Below are positions 10,568 to 20,421 of a DNA stretch of 28,266 nt, piece after piece. Position numbers and translations under genes: made by a program. Origin of the DNA: Priapulus caudatus (taxonomy: Eukaryota > Priapulida > Priapulimorpha > Priapulimorphida > Priapulidae); NCBI RefSeq assembly GCF_000485595.1, contig NW_014578960.1, positions 8,900 to 37,165 on the forward strand, read 5' to 3'. The first letter of the stretch is position 1, and each line of letters opens with the position of its first letter. The notes below the pieces were generated by a model that saw only the letters and a program-made list of their open reading frames with translations, was not told the DNA's origin and ran no database searches.

Positions 10568-11803
10568 CGCACTAATGTAACAGTGCCCAGTTAATATGTA
10601 GAGTAGTAAAGTAGTTAATTAGAAAGTGTTCCTGGTAAATTATATATTTTACTAGCAACGAGCCAACACCCAGGATGTCAGTTCTAACTGCGTAGACACA
10701 CACCCGGACCTGTGTATGCAGAATTCTTAGAATACAAGATGTGCGCATATGTAACCTAGTACGCGTGAGTGGAACATGATTTGTTAAATGTCAACTCGAT
10801 CTTAGGCACGTGTTAACTCGATCTTAGGTGAGAACCTACACACGTGTAAATCGCATGGTCCCACACGTGCGTAGAGTAAGATGACGTCACCTGGCTAGTT
10901 ATATATATACGACACACCTTGGAAGAAAAAGAGTTCTCTCCATGTACGCACACATATACTGACGGTGAGGAAAAGAATGACAGACGGACTCAAAGACTGA
11001 CGGACGGACTCAGAGACTGACAGATGTACGGACGGGCGAACGGAAAGAAACATATTGTGTTAATACTTTTCTGGACTCTGGCTCACGATTGTACTGTGAG
11101 CAACAAAAAATTGCTGTGCGTAGAAAACTCATTCATGGATTTGTGTTAATTATTTGTGTTGACCTCGTTACTACGCCGCACCAGAGACAAATCTGACATC
11201 TCCTTTAAGCTCACCGCAAACACGAAACGAGACCACGGGTTAAGAACAATAAATTATTAATAACACAACGCAAGCTTTAGAACATTACCTGACTATACGA
11301 TCACATCAACTATCTACACAAACTGAAAAGTAATGCGTCCCATTACACTAACTCGGGGTTATATATACGTGGCTAAAAAATGGGTCCAACAACTCATCAC
11401 GTTATATTCGAATTCGCGTTTAATTTGAGCGCGTAAAATCGGGGTTATTAACTGTAAGTATCAACGTAGTTAACATCGAGTAAATTTTAATGATCACGAT
11501 TTGCTGAATTTATTTTGATGATTTACTGAATTTACTTTGATAAATCATATTCCAAAACGATCAAAAAATCATACACGTTTATGAATTAAGTAGCAATTAA
11601 AAGCGTCAAAGAATAGACAATATTAATTAAAAATAATTAAAATAAAACCCCAACGTGTAAAACCCTAAATTGTGCACGATTATTCCAATTAAATGACAGA
11701 AGTTTTTTCATCTCGTCGGCTTAGAAGAGCGCTCATGTCACAAATCGCACGTAAATTCCGGTGTTTGCAAATGACGCGTGTAGCTACGTACGGGGTAGCT
11801 GCG
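10568..11803. other. Non-coding block 3' of the IR gene (right unit)
   Basis: Counterpart of 4820-5990. It contains TGACGTCA at 10882-10889, a small expansion of GACGGACTC-like motifs at about 10980-11035 and AT-rich sequence near the receptor's 3' end. No other gene recognised. Confidence 0.6.
11509..11514 (-). terminator. Candidate polyadenylation signal for the IR gene
   Basis: The minus-strand hexamer AATAAA lies about 295 bp beyond the receptor's TGA. The region is AT-rich, so a chance occurrence is quite possible. Confidence 0.25.
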
Positions 11804-11808
11804 TGACG

Positions 11809-13353
11809 TCAGCGATGGACGACGACAGCCAAGTAGAGGGTGCTGCCGGAGTCTTCTCTTACTGCTCGTGGCAACGCAACAGCACCCCCTATATCGAGCA
11901 TATTCTCTGTGTCAGTGGCGCCCCCTGTGTCCGCGATAGCGTCGTGCAGTCTTGCGCGTCCGACGGCTAGCTCGAGCAAGAGGCAGACGGTGGCGCCACC
12001 TAGCCCCCCAGCAAGAAGCAACAGCAGGCTGTGCATGTCTTCAAACGAGAACGACTTAGCGCCAACTACCGGCGGTGGAAACACGAGACATTGGTCAGCG
12101 CCCTCTGGCAACGCGTTTCTGCTCCATTCCTTGATGAATCCTCGCTCGTGTAACGTCAGAATGCCGTAGGTAAGCTGCTCCGTGTAAGGAAAGTGCTTGG
12201 GCACGGCGAGGCCGCGGTGTCCAGGGTAGAAGTAGACATGGGGCACCAGGGTATAGCGACAGTAGCCGTGCTGCATGTAGTCAGTGGCGAAGAACTGGAT
12301 GGAGATGGCCTCGTCATTGATGAAGCTGTAACGACCGGACAACACGCGCTCGTACGCCTCCTCTTTTGAATCGACGAATCCTCCGTCGTCCACTACGCGG
12401 CGACACAGGCGTCCAAGGTCAGATTCGGGGTCACTAGTGGAGAGCAGTTGCGCGTCTGAATTGTTGCGATAGACAAGTGGTGTCAGTGGACTGGTGGAGG
12501 CCTCTTGCAGTGAAGTGAACGGGTAAGGGTTAATGGTGTGTATCGAATGATGGGTGACCAGCGTGGCAGAGTACGTCGCCGTGATGACTAGAACAAACAG
12601 CCACCACCATCCGACCAGCATCCGTGACGGCGTGTCGACAGCATTATACGTGCCGCCCTGCTGCAGCACGGATCCTATCTTGAACATCACGTACCTGTCG
12701 AACGACTGCAGCCAGGCTCTGTGTTCCATTCCCTCTCTCTTCCTTCTGTACATCTCTAAGAAAGTTAGCGTGGTGATACTAGCCATCACATAGCCTAATA
12801 AACTAATCCACGTGCTGCTGTGGAACGGGGCGAGTATGGTAAGTGGTGACAAGTCTTTCACTCTCTCCAGGCGAACCAAGAAGCTGTAACGTGACTCGGC
12901 AAGTGGATGCAGAAAGCTGACGAATCTCTGCCGGTACTCCGTGATTCGCAGATACGCTGCGACGTCTATCTCTCCCGCTGCCATCCCGGCGACTATGCCG
13001 TCAAAGCCGTAGCAGCGTGCCGTCACGGTGTAGGTGAAGTGCATAAACGTAGACAGCTCCGTGAGAATGCGTGACGTCAGAGTGAACTGCTCGTCAATCT
13101 TACCATCTTTGTCGCGATTACACGACCACAGCGCCACCTTCAGATGAACACCGCTGAGGTTGAGCGAAGCGTGGGCGGGCGGGATCTTTACATCCTTGCT
13201 CATGAGAAACAGCCGCTCGGACGCTTTATCCCGAGGTGAACACAGACCCAAACTAGTAGCTGCTGACCTGTTAGAGGGCGCTGGGGTGTGAGACAGATGG
13301 GCTGCCATGGTGACGACAACACAGACGCTGGTTACAGCGAGAATAACACTCAT
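11809..13353 (-). CDS. Divergent ionotropic receptor (IR), ligand-gated ion channel family
   Basis: A single uninterrupted 514-codon frame. The ATG at 13351-13353 is chosen because it is followed by a hydrophobic signal peptide (about residues 1-20, MSVILAVTSVCVVV...) and has A at -3; an in-frame TAA lies 24 bases upstream. The order matches an IR lacking the large amino-terminal domain. The S1 lobe is about 69-165, with GFDG at 116-119, EID near 128-130 and ITEYR at 137-141, whose Arg occupies the position that contacts the ligand carboxylate in glutamate receptors. M1 is about 181-202. The pore loop contains QQGG (231-234). The region from R244 with the WWW run (249-251) leads into M3, whose TYSATL (260-265) stands where SYTANL lies in iGluRs. 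The S2 lobe is about 269-440 and includes the typical LAVPKHFPYT and ERGFIKEW segments. M4 is about 440-465, followed by a 49-residue tail. IRs act in the dendritic membrane of chemosensory neurons, usually with a co-receptor; ligand and subtype cannot be told here. The absence of introns is common among divergent arthropod IRs. A pseudogene duplicate lies at 5995-6988. The 5' flank is a minisatellite instead of ordinary promoter DNA. Confidence 0.9.
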   Translation of the reverse strand: MSVILAVTSVCVVVTMAAHLSHTPAPSNRSAATSLGLCSPRDKASERLFLMSKDVKIPPAHASLNLSGVHLKVALWSCNRDKDGKIDEQFTLTSRILTELSTFMHFTYTVTARCYGFDGIVAGMAAGEIDVAAYLRITEYRQRFVSFLHPLAESRYSFLVRLERVKDLSPLTILAPFHSSTWISLLGYVMASITTLTFLEMYRRKREGMEHRAWLQSFDRYVMFKIGSVLQQGGTYNAVDTPSRMLVGWWWLFVLVITATYSATLVTHHSIHTINPYPFTSLQEASTSPLTPLVYRNNSDAQLLSTSDPESDLGRLCRRVVDDGGFVDSKEEAYERVLSGRYSFINDEAISIQFFATDYMQHGYCRYTLVPHVYFYPGHRGLAVPKHFPYTEQLTYGILTLHERGFIKEWSRNALPEGADQCLVFPPPVVGAKSFSFEDMHSLLLLLAGGLGGATVCLLLELAVGRARLHDAIADTGGATDTENMLDIGGAVALPRAVREDSGSTLYLAVVVHR

Positions 13354-13369
13354 GGTGATAGCGTCAGTC

Positions 13370-14805
13370 ACGATATATTAACTGCTGTTACGATGTTGCA
13401 GTCTAGGTCACGTTGTAGCAGCCTCTGTCACGATATTGCATCCAATGTCACGATGTAGCAATTCCTGTCACAATGTAGCAGCCTCTGTCACAATGTAGCA
13501 ACCTCTGTTACGATGTAGCAGCTTCTGTCACGATATAGCAGCCTCTGTCACGATATAGCAACCTCTGGCACGATGTTGCAGCCTATGTCACAATGTAGCA
13601 GCGTCTGTCACAATGTAACAGCCTATGTCACGATGTAGCAGCCCCTGTCACGATATATAGCAGCCTCTGTCACGATATATTAACTGCTGTCACGATGTAA
13701 CAGCTTCTGTTACAATGTAGCAGCCTATGTCATGATATATAGCAGCCTCGGTCAAGATATATCAACTGCTGTCACGATGTAGCAGCCTCTGTCACAATAT
13801 ATAGCAGCCTCTGTCACGATATATCTACTGCTGTCACGATTTAACAGCCTCTGTCACAATGTAGCAGCCTTTGTCATGATATATAGCAGCCTCTGTCACG
13901 ATATATCAACTAGTGTCACAATATAGCAGCCTCTGTCACAATGTAGCAGCCTCTGTCATGATATATCAACTGCTGTCACGATGTAGCAGCCTATGTCACG
14001 GTGTAGCCGCCTCTGTCACGATGTAGCAGCCTCTGTCACGATGTAGCAGCTTCTGTCACGATATAGCAGCCTCTGTCACGATGTAGCCGCCTCTGTCACG
14101 ATGTAGCAGCCTCGGTCCCGATGTACCAGCCTCTGTCACGATGTAATAGCCTCTGTCACGATGTAGGAGCCTGTGTCACGATGTAGCAACCTCTGTCACG
14201 ATGTAGCAGCCTCTGTCACGATGTAGGCGCCTCTGTCATGATGTAACAGCCTCTGTCACGATATCGCAGCCTCTGTCACGGTGTAGCCGCCTTTGTCACG
14301 ATGTAGCAGCCTCTGTCACGATATATCAACTTTTGTCCCGATATAGCAGCTCCTGTCACGATGTAGCACCCTCTGTCACAATATATCAACTGCTGTCACG
14401 GTGTAACAGCCTCTGTCACGATGTAGCAACCTCTGTCACGATGTTGCAGCCTATGTCACGATGAAGCAGCCTCTGTCACGATATATGGCAGACTCTGCCA
14501 CGATATATCAACTGCTGTCACGATTTAACAGCTTCTGTCACGATATAGCAGCCTCTGCCACGATGTAGCAGCATCTGTCACAATGTAGTAGCCTCTGTCA
14601 CGTTGTAACAGTCTTTGTCACAATGTAACAGCCTCTGTCACAATTTATCAGCCTCTGTCACGATGTAGCAGCCTCTATCACGATATAGCAACTTCTGTCA
14701 CGATGTAGCAGTCTCTGTCACGATGCAGCAGCCTCTGTCACGATGTAGCAGCCTCTGTAAAAATGTAGCAGCCTCTGTCATGATGTAGCAGCCTCTGTCA
14801 CGATG
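13370..14805. repeat. 20-bp minisatellite, about 72 units, directly 5' of the IR gene (right unit)
   Basis: Same unit and variants as 7010-8500. The first recognisable TCACGATATA segment begins about 15 bp upstream of the receptor's ATG, so any core promoter would lie inside or beyond the array. Read on the receptor's sense strand, most units contain TGACAG. No frame is open through it. Confidence 0.95.
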
Positions 14806-14816
14806 GTTTTAGGACA

Positions 14817-15130
14817 AATACCCTTCGGCCAATCACTCCCCGGACAATTACCCCAGGACAATTACCCCCCGGACAATTACCCCATGCCATTTACCCCTCA
14901 TGCCATTTACCTCCCGGACAATTACCCGCCGGACATTTACCCCTCGGACATTGACCCCCAGGACAATTATCTTATCGGACATTTACCCCAAACAATTACC
15001 CCCGGACATTTACCCCCCGGACAATTACCTCCATGCCATTAACCCCCATGGCATTCACCCCCCGGACAATCACCCCCGGACATTTACCCCTGGACATTTA
15101 CCCTCCGGGCATTTACCCCCGGACAATTAC
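14817..15130. repeat. 15-bp CCGGACAATTACCCC array (right unit, expanded)
   Basis: About 21 units of the three types seen at 8513-8712, including CCGGACATTTACCCC and CATGCCATTTACCCC, about 100 bp longer than the left version. The frames at 14803-15042 and 14900-15370 are products of the 15-bp periodicity. Confidence 0.92.
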
Positions 15131-15169
15131 TCACTTGTTGTTTATTATTTATTGTTAAACAGTGATACA

Positions 15170-15505
15170 GCGAGGAGGTCGAGGAGAAGGGAAGAAGGTG
15201 GTGGAGGAGGAGGGGGAGAAGGTGGTGAGAAGGTGGTAGAGGAGGAGGAGGGGGTAAAGGCAGAGGAGGAGGGGAGGGGGGAAAGGGTGGAGAAGGAGAA
15301 GGAAAGGAGGAGGAAGAGAAGGGAGGAGGTAGCGGAGGGCCAGGTGGTGAGGGAGGGGAGAAGGTGGTAGAGGAGGAGGAGAAGGTGGTGGAGGAGGAGG
15401 AGAAGGAGGAGGAGGAGGAGGAGATAAGCTAGAGGAGGAGGAGAGGAGAAGAGGAGAGGAGAGGAGGAGGAGAGGAGGTGGAGGAGGGCGGAGGTAGAGG
15501 AGGGC
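15170..15505. repeat. Long GGA-rich polypurine tract (right unit)
   Basis: About 335 bp almost entirely purine on the plus strand, with GGAGGAGGAG, GAGAAGGTGG and GGGGAGAAGG motifs. It is adjacent to a switch to pyrimidines at about 15506. It could form triplex DNA and is a plausible site of replication stalling. The long frames on both strands here are low-complexity artefacts. Confidence 0.93.
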
Positions 15506-15516
15506 GCCTCTACCTC
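15491..15516. other. Purine/pyrimidine inverted-repeat junction
   Basis: GAGGTAGAGG (15491-15500) and CCTCTACCTC (15507-15516) form a perfect 10-bp stem around AGGGCG. To the left lies GGA sequence, and to the right TCC sequence up to about 15553. Beyond this the 20-bp minisatellite resumes in inverted orientation, so the centre looks like an inversion or fold-back breakpoint. Confidence 0.75.
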
Positions 15517-15558
15517 CTCTACCTCATCCACTCCCCTCCTCCTCTTCCTCCACCACGT

Positions 15559-15835
15559 TACATTGTGAGAGAGACTGCTACATTGTGACAGAGGTCGCTA
15601 CATTGTGACACAGGTCGCCGCATTATGACAGAGGTCGCTGCATTGTGACAGAGGTCGCTACATTATGACAGAGGTCGCAACATTGTGACACAGGTCGCTG
15701 CATTGTGACAGAAATCGTTACATTGTGACAGAGGTCGCTACATTGTGAAAGAGGTCGCTACATTGTGACACAGGTCGCCGAATTGTGACGGAGGTCGCTG
15801 CATTGTGACAGAGGTCGCTACATTGAAGAAGAGTC
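15559..15835. repeat. 20-bp minisatellite, inverted orientation, about 14 units
   Basis: Units such as CATTGTGACAGAGGTCGCTA are the reverse complement of the family at 13370-14805. They share the specific variants GTGAGAGAGACTGC and GTGACACAGGTCGC with the right part of the array at 23.5-24.4 kb, so this array and its flank (to 16478) were duplicated together. Confidence 0.93.
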
Positions 15836-16478
15836 TCTACTTCTACATCTATTCCCCGAGCTCTACCTAACAATATGTATCCATCTTTGTTGCGAAATAT
15901 TTCAAAGGCTACATCACAATAAGCACACGGTGCTATTTCTTCACTGTTGTTACAGGTAATCTAGAGTCAGTATAACAGCGATCAGAGCAACAAAAGACAC
16001 TCGCAAGCGATGCTGTGGGATACTATTGCATCTTAGAATATAAAGTTCGTCAGTTTTATTGTAAACCTCGGCATATAGATCACAATGTCAAAAGTTGTGT
16101 GAAAACGTGTACGAACAGAGTAAGTATAGTCGAGCAAAGTCCGTCGGTGTGAAAAAGAAACTGGAGTTTTAGGAGGATATTTTTGACGAGTTTTTTCTTG
16201 GCGGTTTTGAAACATGGGCAACCTTGTATCCTTTGAAAGATCTTCCTTTTCTAGTATATTTAATTGATAGCAGTGATATACATCCATAGTTCTACGTAGC
16301 CGGGGCGGTTTAATGAACGGGGGACGGGCTTTCTACTTTACGTCACCCCGCGGGAAATCTTATCAAACTCTGTTGGGGGGGGGGGCAACAATTCGACATA
16401 GTAGTGCTGATATGGTCTATGTCTCCCTTGGTACTGCCGGTCACTGCGGCTGCTGTTGTCAATAACAACAATCAATAG
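15836..16478. repeat. Dispersed duplication, copy A (partner 24420-25092)
   Basis: Collinear with 24420-25092, sharing landmarks such as TTGCGAAATATTTCAAAGGC and the G-run in CTGTTG(G)nCAACA (11 G here, 10 there). Similarity ends in the AACAACAATCAA segment. Most differences are single-base insertions or deletions. No gene recognised inside; the minus frame at 16033-16287 is disrupted in the partner. Confidence 0.88.
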
Positions 16479-16920
16479 TATACCACGGTATTACGCAAAG
16501 GTCTGCTAAAGGGTGCACGAATCTCGCAGATACTCTCATCGCGTGTTATCGATCCGGAAATCCGAAACCCGCTTTCGTCGAATCCGCGCGCCGAAAGCGG
16601 CGATGCTACACTCGTGCTACGGGTGGATGCAGGCGGCTTGTGATCATAGCCAGGGTTGTTGAATGCACCTGCACGCCACTGCCAGTGTCTGTTGCGAAGC
16701 GCATTGATTTCGAGCAGTGTATTGTGCGAAGTATCATATTGAATAGACAGAGCGTCTGCTGCGGCTACACACACACGCTGCCCCCTGCATCGACGGAGAT
16801 TCTTTAACGTACGCTGGTTATTTTAAATATGCAACTGTGTGTTTATTTTGAATAATGGAATCGGTGCGAAGGAACATACGCAGGTGTATATATATAATGA
16901 TTTATTTATGCTTTGTTGTG
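16479..16920. other. Unique stretch, one weak open frame
   Basis: A minus-strand frame of 100 codons (16472-16774) starts with GTG and includes the segment RNRHWQWRAGAFNNPGYD, whose composition is not repeat-like. I recognise no family, and no promoter, ATG or splice site supports it. It is the least repetitive sequence in this part of the window. Confidence 0.4.
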
Positions 16921-17145
16921 TCACACGCCCACAAGCTCGCAAGCACGCGCACACACGTACGCATGCACGCACGCACCCACGCCCGCACGCACGTACACCC
17001 ACACGCATGCATGCACGCACGCGCACACACACACACAAGCACGCATACACGCACACACGCACACACGCACACACACACACACGCGCGCGCACACACACAC
17101 ACCTCCTCACAAACACACACACACACACACCTCACCACAAACACA
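16921..17145. repeat. CA/CGCA-rich microsatellite
   Basis: Degenerate CACACG, GCACGCAC and pure (CA)n runs occupy about 225 bp. All overlapping frames on both strands (16823-17303) are His/Thr or Cys/Val low-complexity shadows. Confidence 0.95.
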
Positions 17146-17266
17146 CATTCTGTGTTCCTATCTGCGCTCTCACGGCACACGCGCGTAAGCATGTAAAGAT
17201 AGTAGAAACTGAAAAACCTCCATACTATACGCATATGTGTAACAATTCCAGAGTTGAATGGTGTTT

Positions 17267-17289
17267 TGTTGTTGTTGTTGTTGTTGTTA
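17267..17289. repeat. (GTT)n microsatellite
   Basis: About seven GTT repeats in a short unique stretch. Confidence 0.95.
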
Positions 17290-17366
17290 TTGATAACATC
17301 TAATTTTGATGCGACATGTACATTGTTATAGCCCGATCAATAGATCCGTTTCAGTATTGCCTATAT

Positions 17367-17603
17367 GAAAGAGCAGTACCTCTACTCGTAGTCTTTAGTG
17401 TTCAGCCCACTAATGCCTGCTATACCCTTCACATCTTATTCCTTTTTGCCGCGATATATGATTGATCAATTTCCCCCATCCTTCATTCAGTGTGAATCAT
17501 TCTTTAAAGCTGTAACTAGTGTATATGTGTGTAATTAATGAATTAATAAATTGTTTAAGCAACTTTTTAAGTAAAATACTTCACAGCTTGCAATGTAGCA
17601 ATC
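17367..17603. repeat. Dispersed 237-bp repeat, copy A (partner 22003-22231)
   Basis: Shares AAGAGCAGTACCTCTACTCG at its left edge and GCAATGTAGCAATCT at its right edge with 22003-22231, with few differences between. No terminal inverted repeats or target duplication were visible, so the element type is unknown. Confidence 0.88.
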
Positions 17604-18337
17604 TGTTTAATAGTGAAAATGACATGATGTTATGAGCGCAGAAGAATTTACACTGATTCGGTGGATTTATTCAATCATTTTTATCATTAAATGTTATATG
17701 ATAATACAAGTTTTATCAGGAAACTTAACGCAAAAATAAACACAAATAGCGACGTTTTGAACTTGAGTATTTGTTAACATATAGTCGATATTGAACAACT
17801 AAAGTTGGCCAGACAAAATAAAACCCCGTCTGTATTAATGTGTGCGTTGACTGAAGAAGTTGCTCTGACCTTCGTCAGTTGCTGGCATACTGAGCATGCG
17901 CAGGAGCCATGCAGTTGGCAGAAACAAAATTAAGATTAAAGGATTTGTGTCGAGCTTTTAAATGTCAAAATAACCCAGTCACACTTGAATATATCATAGA
18001 TATATTTATATTATTTTAGCAATTCAAATAATCTGTCAGAATCATCACGCAGTAATGTTGCTACATGCGCGAGCTAACATATTATATACGAAATTACCGC
18101 TCTCCGATAACAAATGCTCGTACGGCGATTACTCGCTCGTGACGTCACATCTATCCTGCCAGGCCGCCGTAGCCACATGTACAGGCACTTGGAACGTTTC
18201 AACAGTAAAATGATGGTAAATAAACACAATGTATGTTTCGCTACTTTCTCTCGCCGTTAAAATGCTCCTCTGCAACACACAAGTAAATCGCACGCACGCC
18301 GCTGTGCACAAACAACAAGAATGAGGAATAATATCTT
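17604..18337. other. Stretch without a recognised gene
   Basis: AT-rich sequence with a TGACGTCA palindrome at 18140-18147. A diverged short repeat at about 18166-18290 (containing ACAGGCACTTGGAACGT) also occurs at about 25605-25735. The minus frame at 18129-18311 overlaps that repeat and has no domain. Confidence 0.55.
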
Positions 18338-19885
18338 TCTCGAGAAGAAGAATATATCCCGCAAAAAAAACATTTAAAATGAAGAGGAGTTATCCTAGCA
18401 TAGATTTATATGATAAAATTCCATCAGTAGAGATCTCTTAACAAATGTGATGAAGACCTTGCATGTAAGGTACCCACTGCGTATACCAGTCAGTATACAA
18501 TCTGGCTACGTTTGTGTGTTAGCACATGCCCAGTATATCACCAGAGGAGTTATATTTTGTAATGAATAAAAAAATAATATGGTTAGGGGGTAGCTCAGCA
18601 TAGATTTATGTAATATATTATTTTCAGTGGACCTGAGTTTATAATTGGGAGAGCGCCCTAGCCTGTAGGGTGCCAAACCACTATTTCACCCTCGTCCATC
18701 CTCCCTTTTGCCTCCATTGTCTCTCGCTCAGCATCCTTCTTTTTCTATCGCCCCTCAACTATCTTCCCTGCCGCCTTTCCCCAGTCTCCTACCCCTCTCT
18801 CCCTCCGCAAATTCTATTATGCCGTGTTTTTCAGTCCGTGCTGCACACCTGAAATGGTGCTCGCGCATGCGCAATATCTCCAGAGAAGGAAATGAATTTG
18901 CAAAAATTATGCATTTAAACTGAAGAGGAGTTATCCTAGCATAAATTCCTATGATAAAATTCTATCATTAGACATCACATAAGAAATGGGAAAAAACTTT
19001 GCATGTACGGTACCCGCTGCATGTACCAGTCAGTACACAATATGGCTACGTTAGTGTGTTAGCGCATGCGCAATAGCTTACCAGTGGAGTTATTTTTTGT
19101 GATGAATATGTATTTAAAATGGTTAGGGGGTATCTCAGCATAGATTCTCCTAATAAACTTTGATCATTACACCTGCGTTTATAATTAGGAGAGCGCCCTA
19201 GCATGTATGGTACAAAACACCTACTTTATGCCCTCGCGTCCTTCTCCTTGCCTACCCTGTCCCTCGCTCAGCCTCCTTCTTCTTCTACCGCCCCCAGCTA
19301 TCTTACCTGCCGCATTTCTTTAGTCTCGCATTCCCTCTCCCCCTCAGCAAGCTATATTATGAAGTTTGCCTCAGACGGCACTGCACGCCTAACAAACACG
19401 GTGCGCGCGCATGCGTAATATCTCCCGAGAGAAATCGTAGTGTGCAAAGATTATGCATTTAAAATAAAGAGGAGTTATCCGAGCATAGATTTATATGATA
19501 ACATTCCATCTGTAGACATCATTTAAGCAACAGGAGGAAGACCATGAATGTAAGGTCCCGGCTGCGTATACAAGACAGTACTCAATATGGCTACGTCAGT
19601 GTGTTCGCGCATGCGCAATATCTTACCAGAGAAGTTATATTTTGTGATGAATATGCATTTAAAATGGTTAGGGCCTATCTCAGCATAGATTTCTCTAATA
19701 AACTTTTATCAGTTGACATATGTTTATCATTAGGAGAGCGCCCTAGCTTGTAGCGTACAAAACACCTACTTTATGCCCTTGCGCCCTTCCCCTTGCCTCC
19801 CCTGTTTTTCGCTCAGTCTCCTTCTTCTTTCACCGCCTCCCGCTATCTTCTCTGCAGCCTTTCCTCTGTCTCCCAACGCCCTGTT
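18338..19885. repeat. About 541-bp tandem repeat, nearly three copies
   Basis: The segment CATTTAAAMTRAAGAGGAGT recurs at 18371, 18912 and 19456 (periods 541 and 544). The third copy is truncated near 19885. Each unit has two diverged halves that both carry CATGCGCAATATC followed by CATTTAAAAT and AGCATAGATT, then a pyrimidine-rich tract that starts near CCCTCG. The halves show that an older duplication preceded the tandem amplification. No open frame spans a unit. Confidence 0.9.
18863..18872. promoter_or_regulatory. Palindromic GCGCATGCGC (NRF1/Ewg-type) sites in the 541-bp repeat
   Basis: Exact GCGCATGCGC occurs at 18863, 19062 and 19607, with a GCGCATGCGT variant at 19407 and a degenerate form near 18526. 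This decamer is the core recognised by NRF1-family factors (Ewg in flies). Its presence in each half-unit could reflect function, or simply the repeat's ancestry. Confidence 0.35.
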
Positions 19886-20383
19886 TTGCTCGGGCAAACA
19901 TCTACATCTACAGTTCTCTGATCGACCGCCTGTCTGCCATCTAGACGAGCTGACAGGTTCAATAGCACGAAACGCGAAATAGAAATAGATCAAAGAATAT
20001 TAGTGGCGGACCGCAAGCAAAAAGAGTCGCCCTAGTACATAAAACGCATAAAAGTATACATAATACATTAAGGATACTGTTAGGGTTGGGAGGTTATTTT
20101 CGGTCGAATTCGAACGATCAAACGATTCAGAACGATTCGGACGATTTTACGGAATTCGGTAGAGTTCGGACATAATCACATTGTTTGTGAGTGAGTGAGC
20201 ATTGTGTTGCGCGCTGATCATGGAGGTTTTAGGGATTTTTTACGCAAACACAAGGACGGCGCGCGCGTTCAACTACTTTTAAGCGACACTTCATGTGCGT
20301 TCGTCGCTCGACATACAAAAACTCGCTCGCATGCACAGCGACAAATTCAGGTGCGCAATTTTACATTTTCGCAGCTACGACAA

Positions 20384-20420
<37 letters not shown>
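19886..20420. other. Stretch without a recognised gene
   Basis: Contains short repeats of TTCGAACGAT/ACGATTCGGACGAT around 20100-20170 and ends in a (TG)n run at 20387-20418 that borders the next duplication. The frame at 20195-20419 runs into the microsatellite and has no domain. Confidence 0.55.

Positions 20421-20421
<1 letters not shown>

Larger units (their letters stand above)
9930..15300. repeat. Segmental duplication, right unit (intact IR copy)
   Basis: Direct-orientation counterpart of 4111-8905, with the same order of components. It is longer because the 549-bp receptor segment is present and the 15-bp array and polypurine tract are expanded. Its right end merges into the purine/pyrimidine inversion point near 15500. 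Confidence 0.92.

Noticed and set aside
4111-15300. The IR-bearing unit as a gene-capturing Helitron
   Set aside because: I could not see a TC start, a CTRR end with preceding hairpin, or A-T target context at the unit edges. A plain segmental duplication suffices.
15145-15531. Ser/Leu/Pro-rich minus-strand frame
   Set aside because: It is a translation of the polypurine tract and low-complexity throughout.
16823-17303. His/Thr-rich and Cys/Val-rich frames
   Set aside because: They are shadows of the CA-rich microsatellite.
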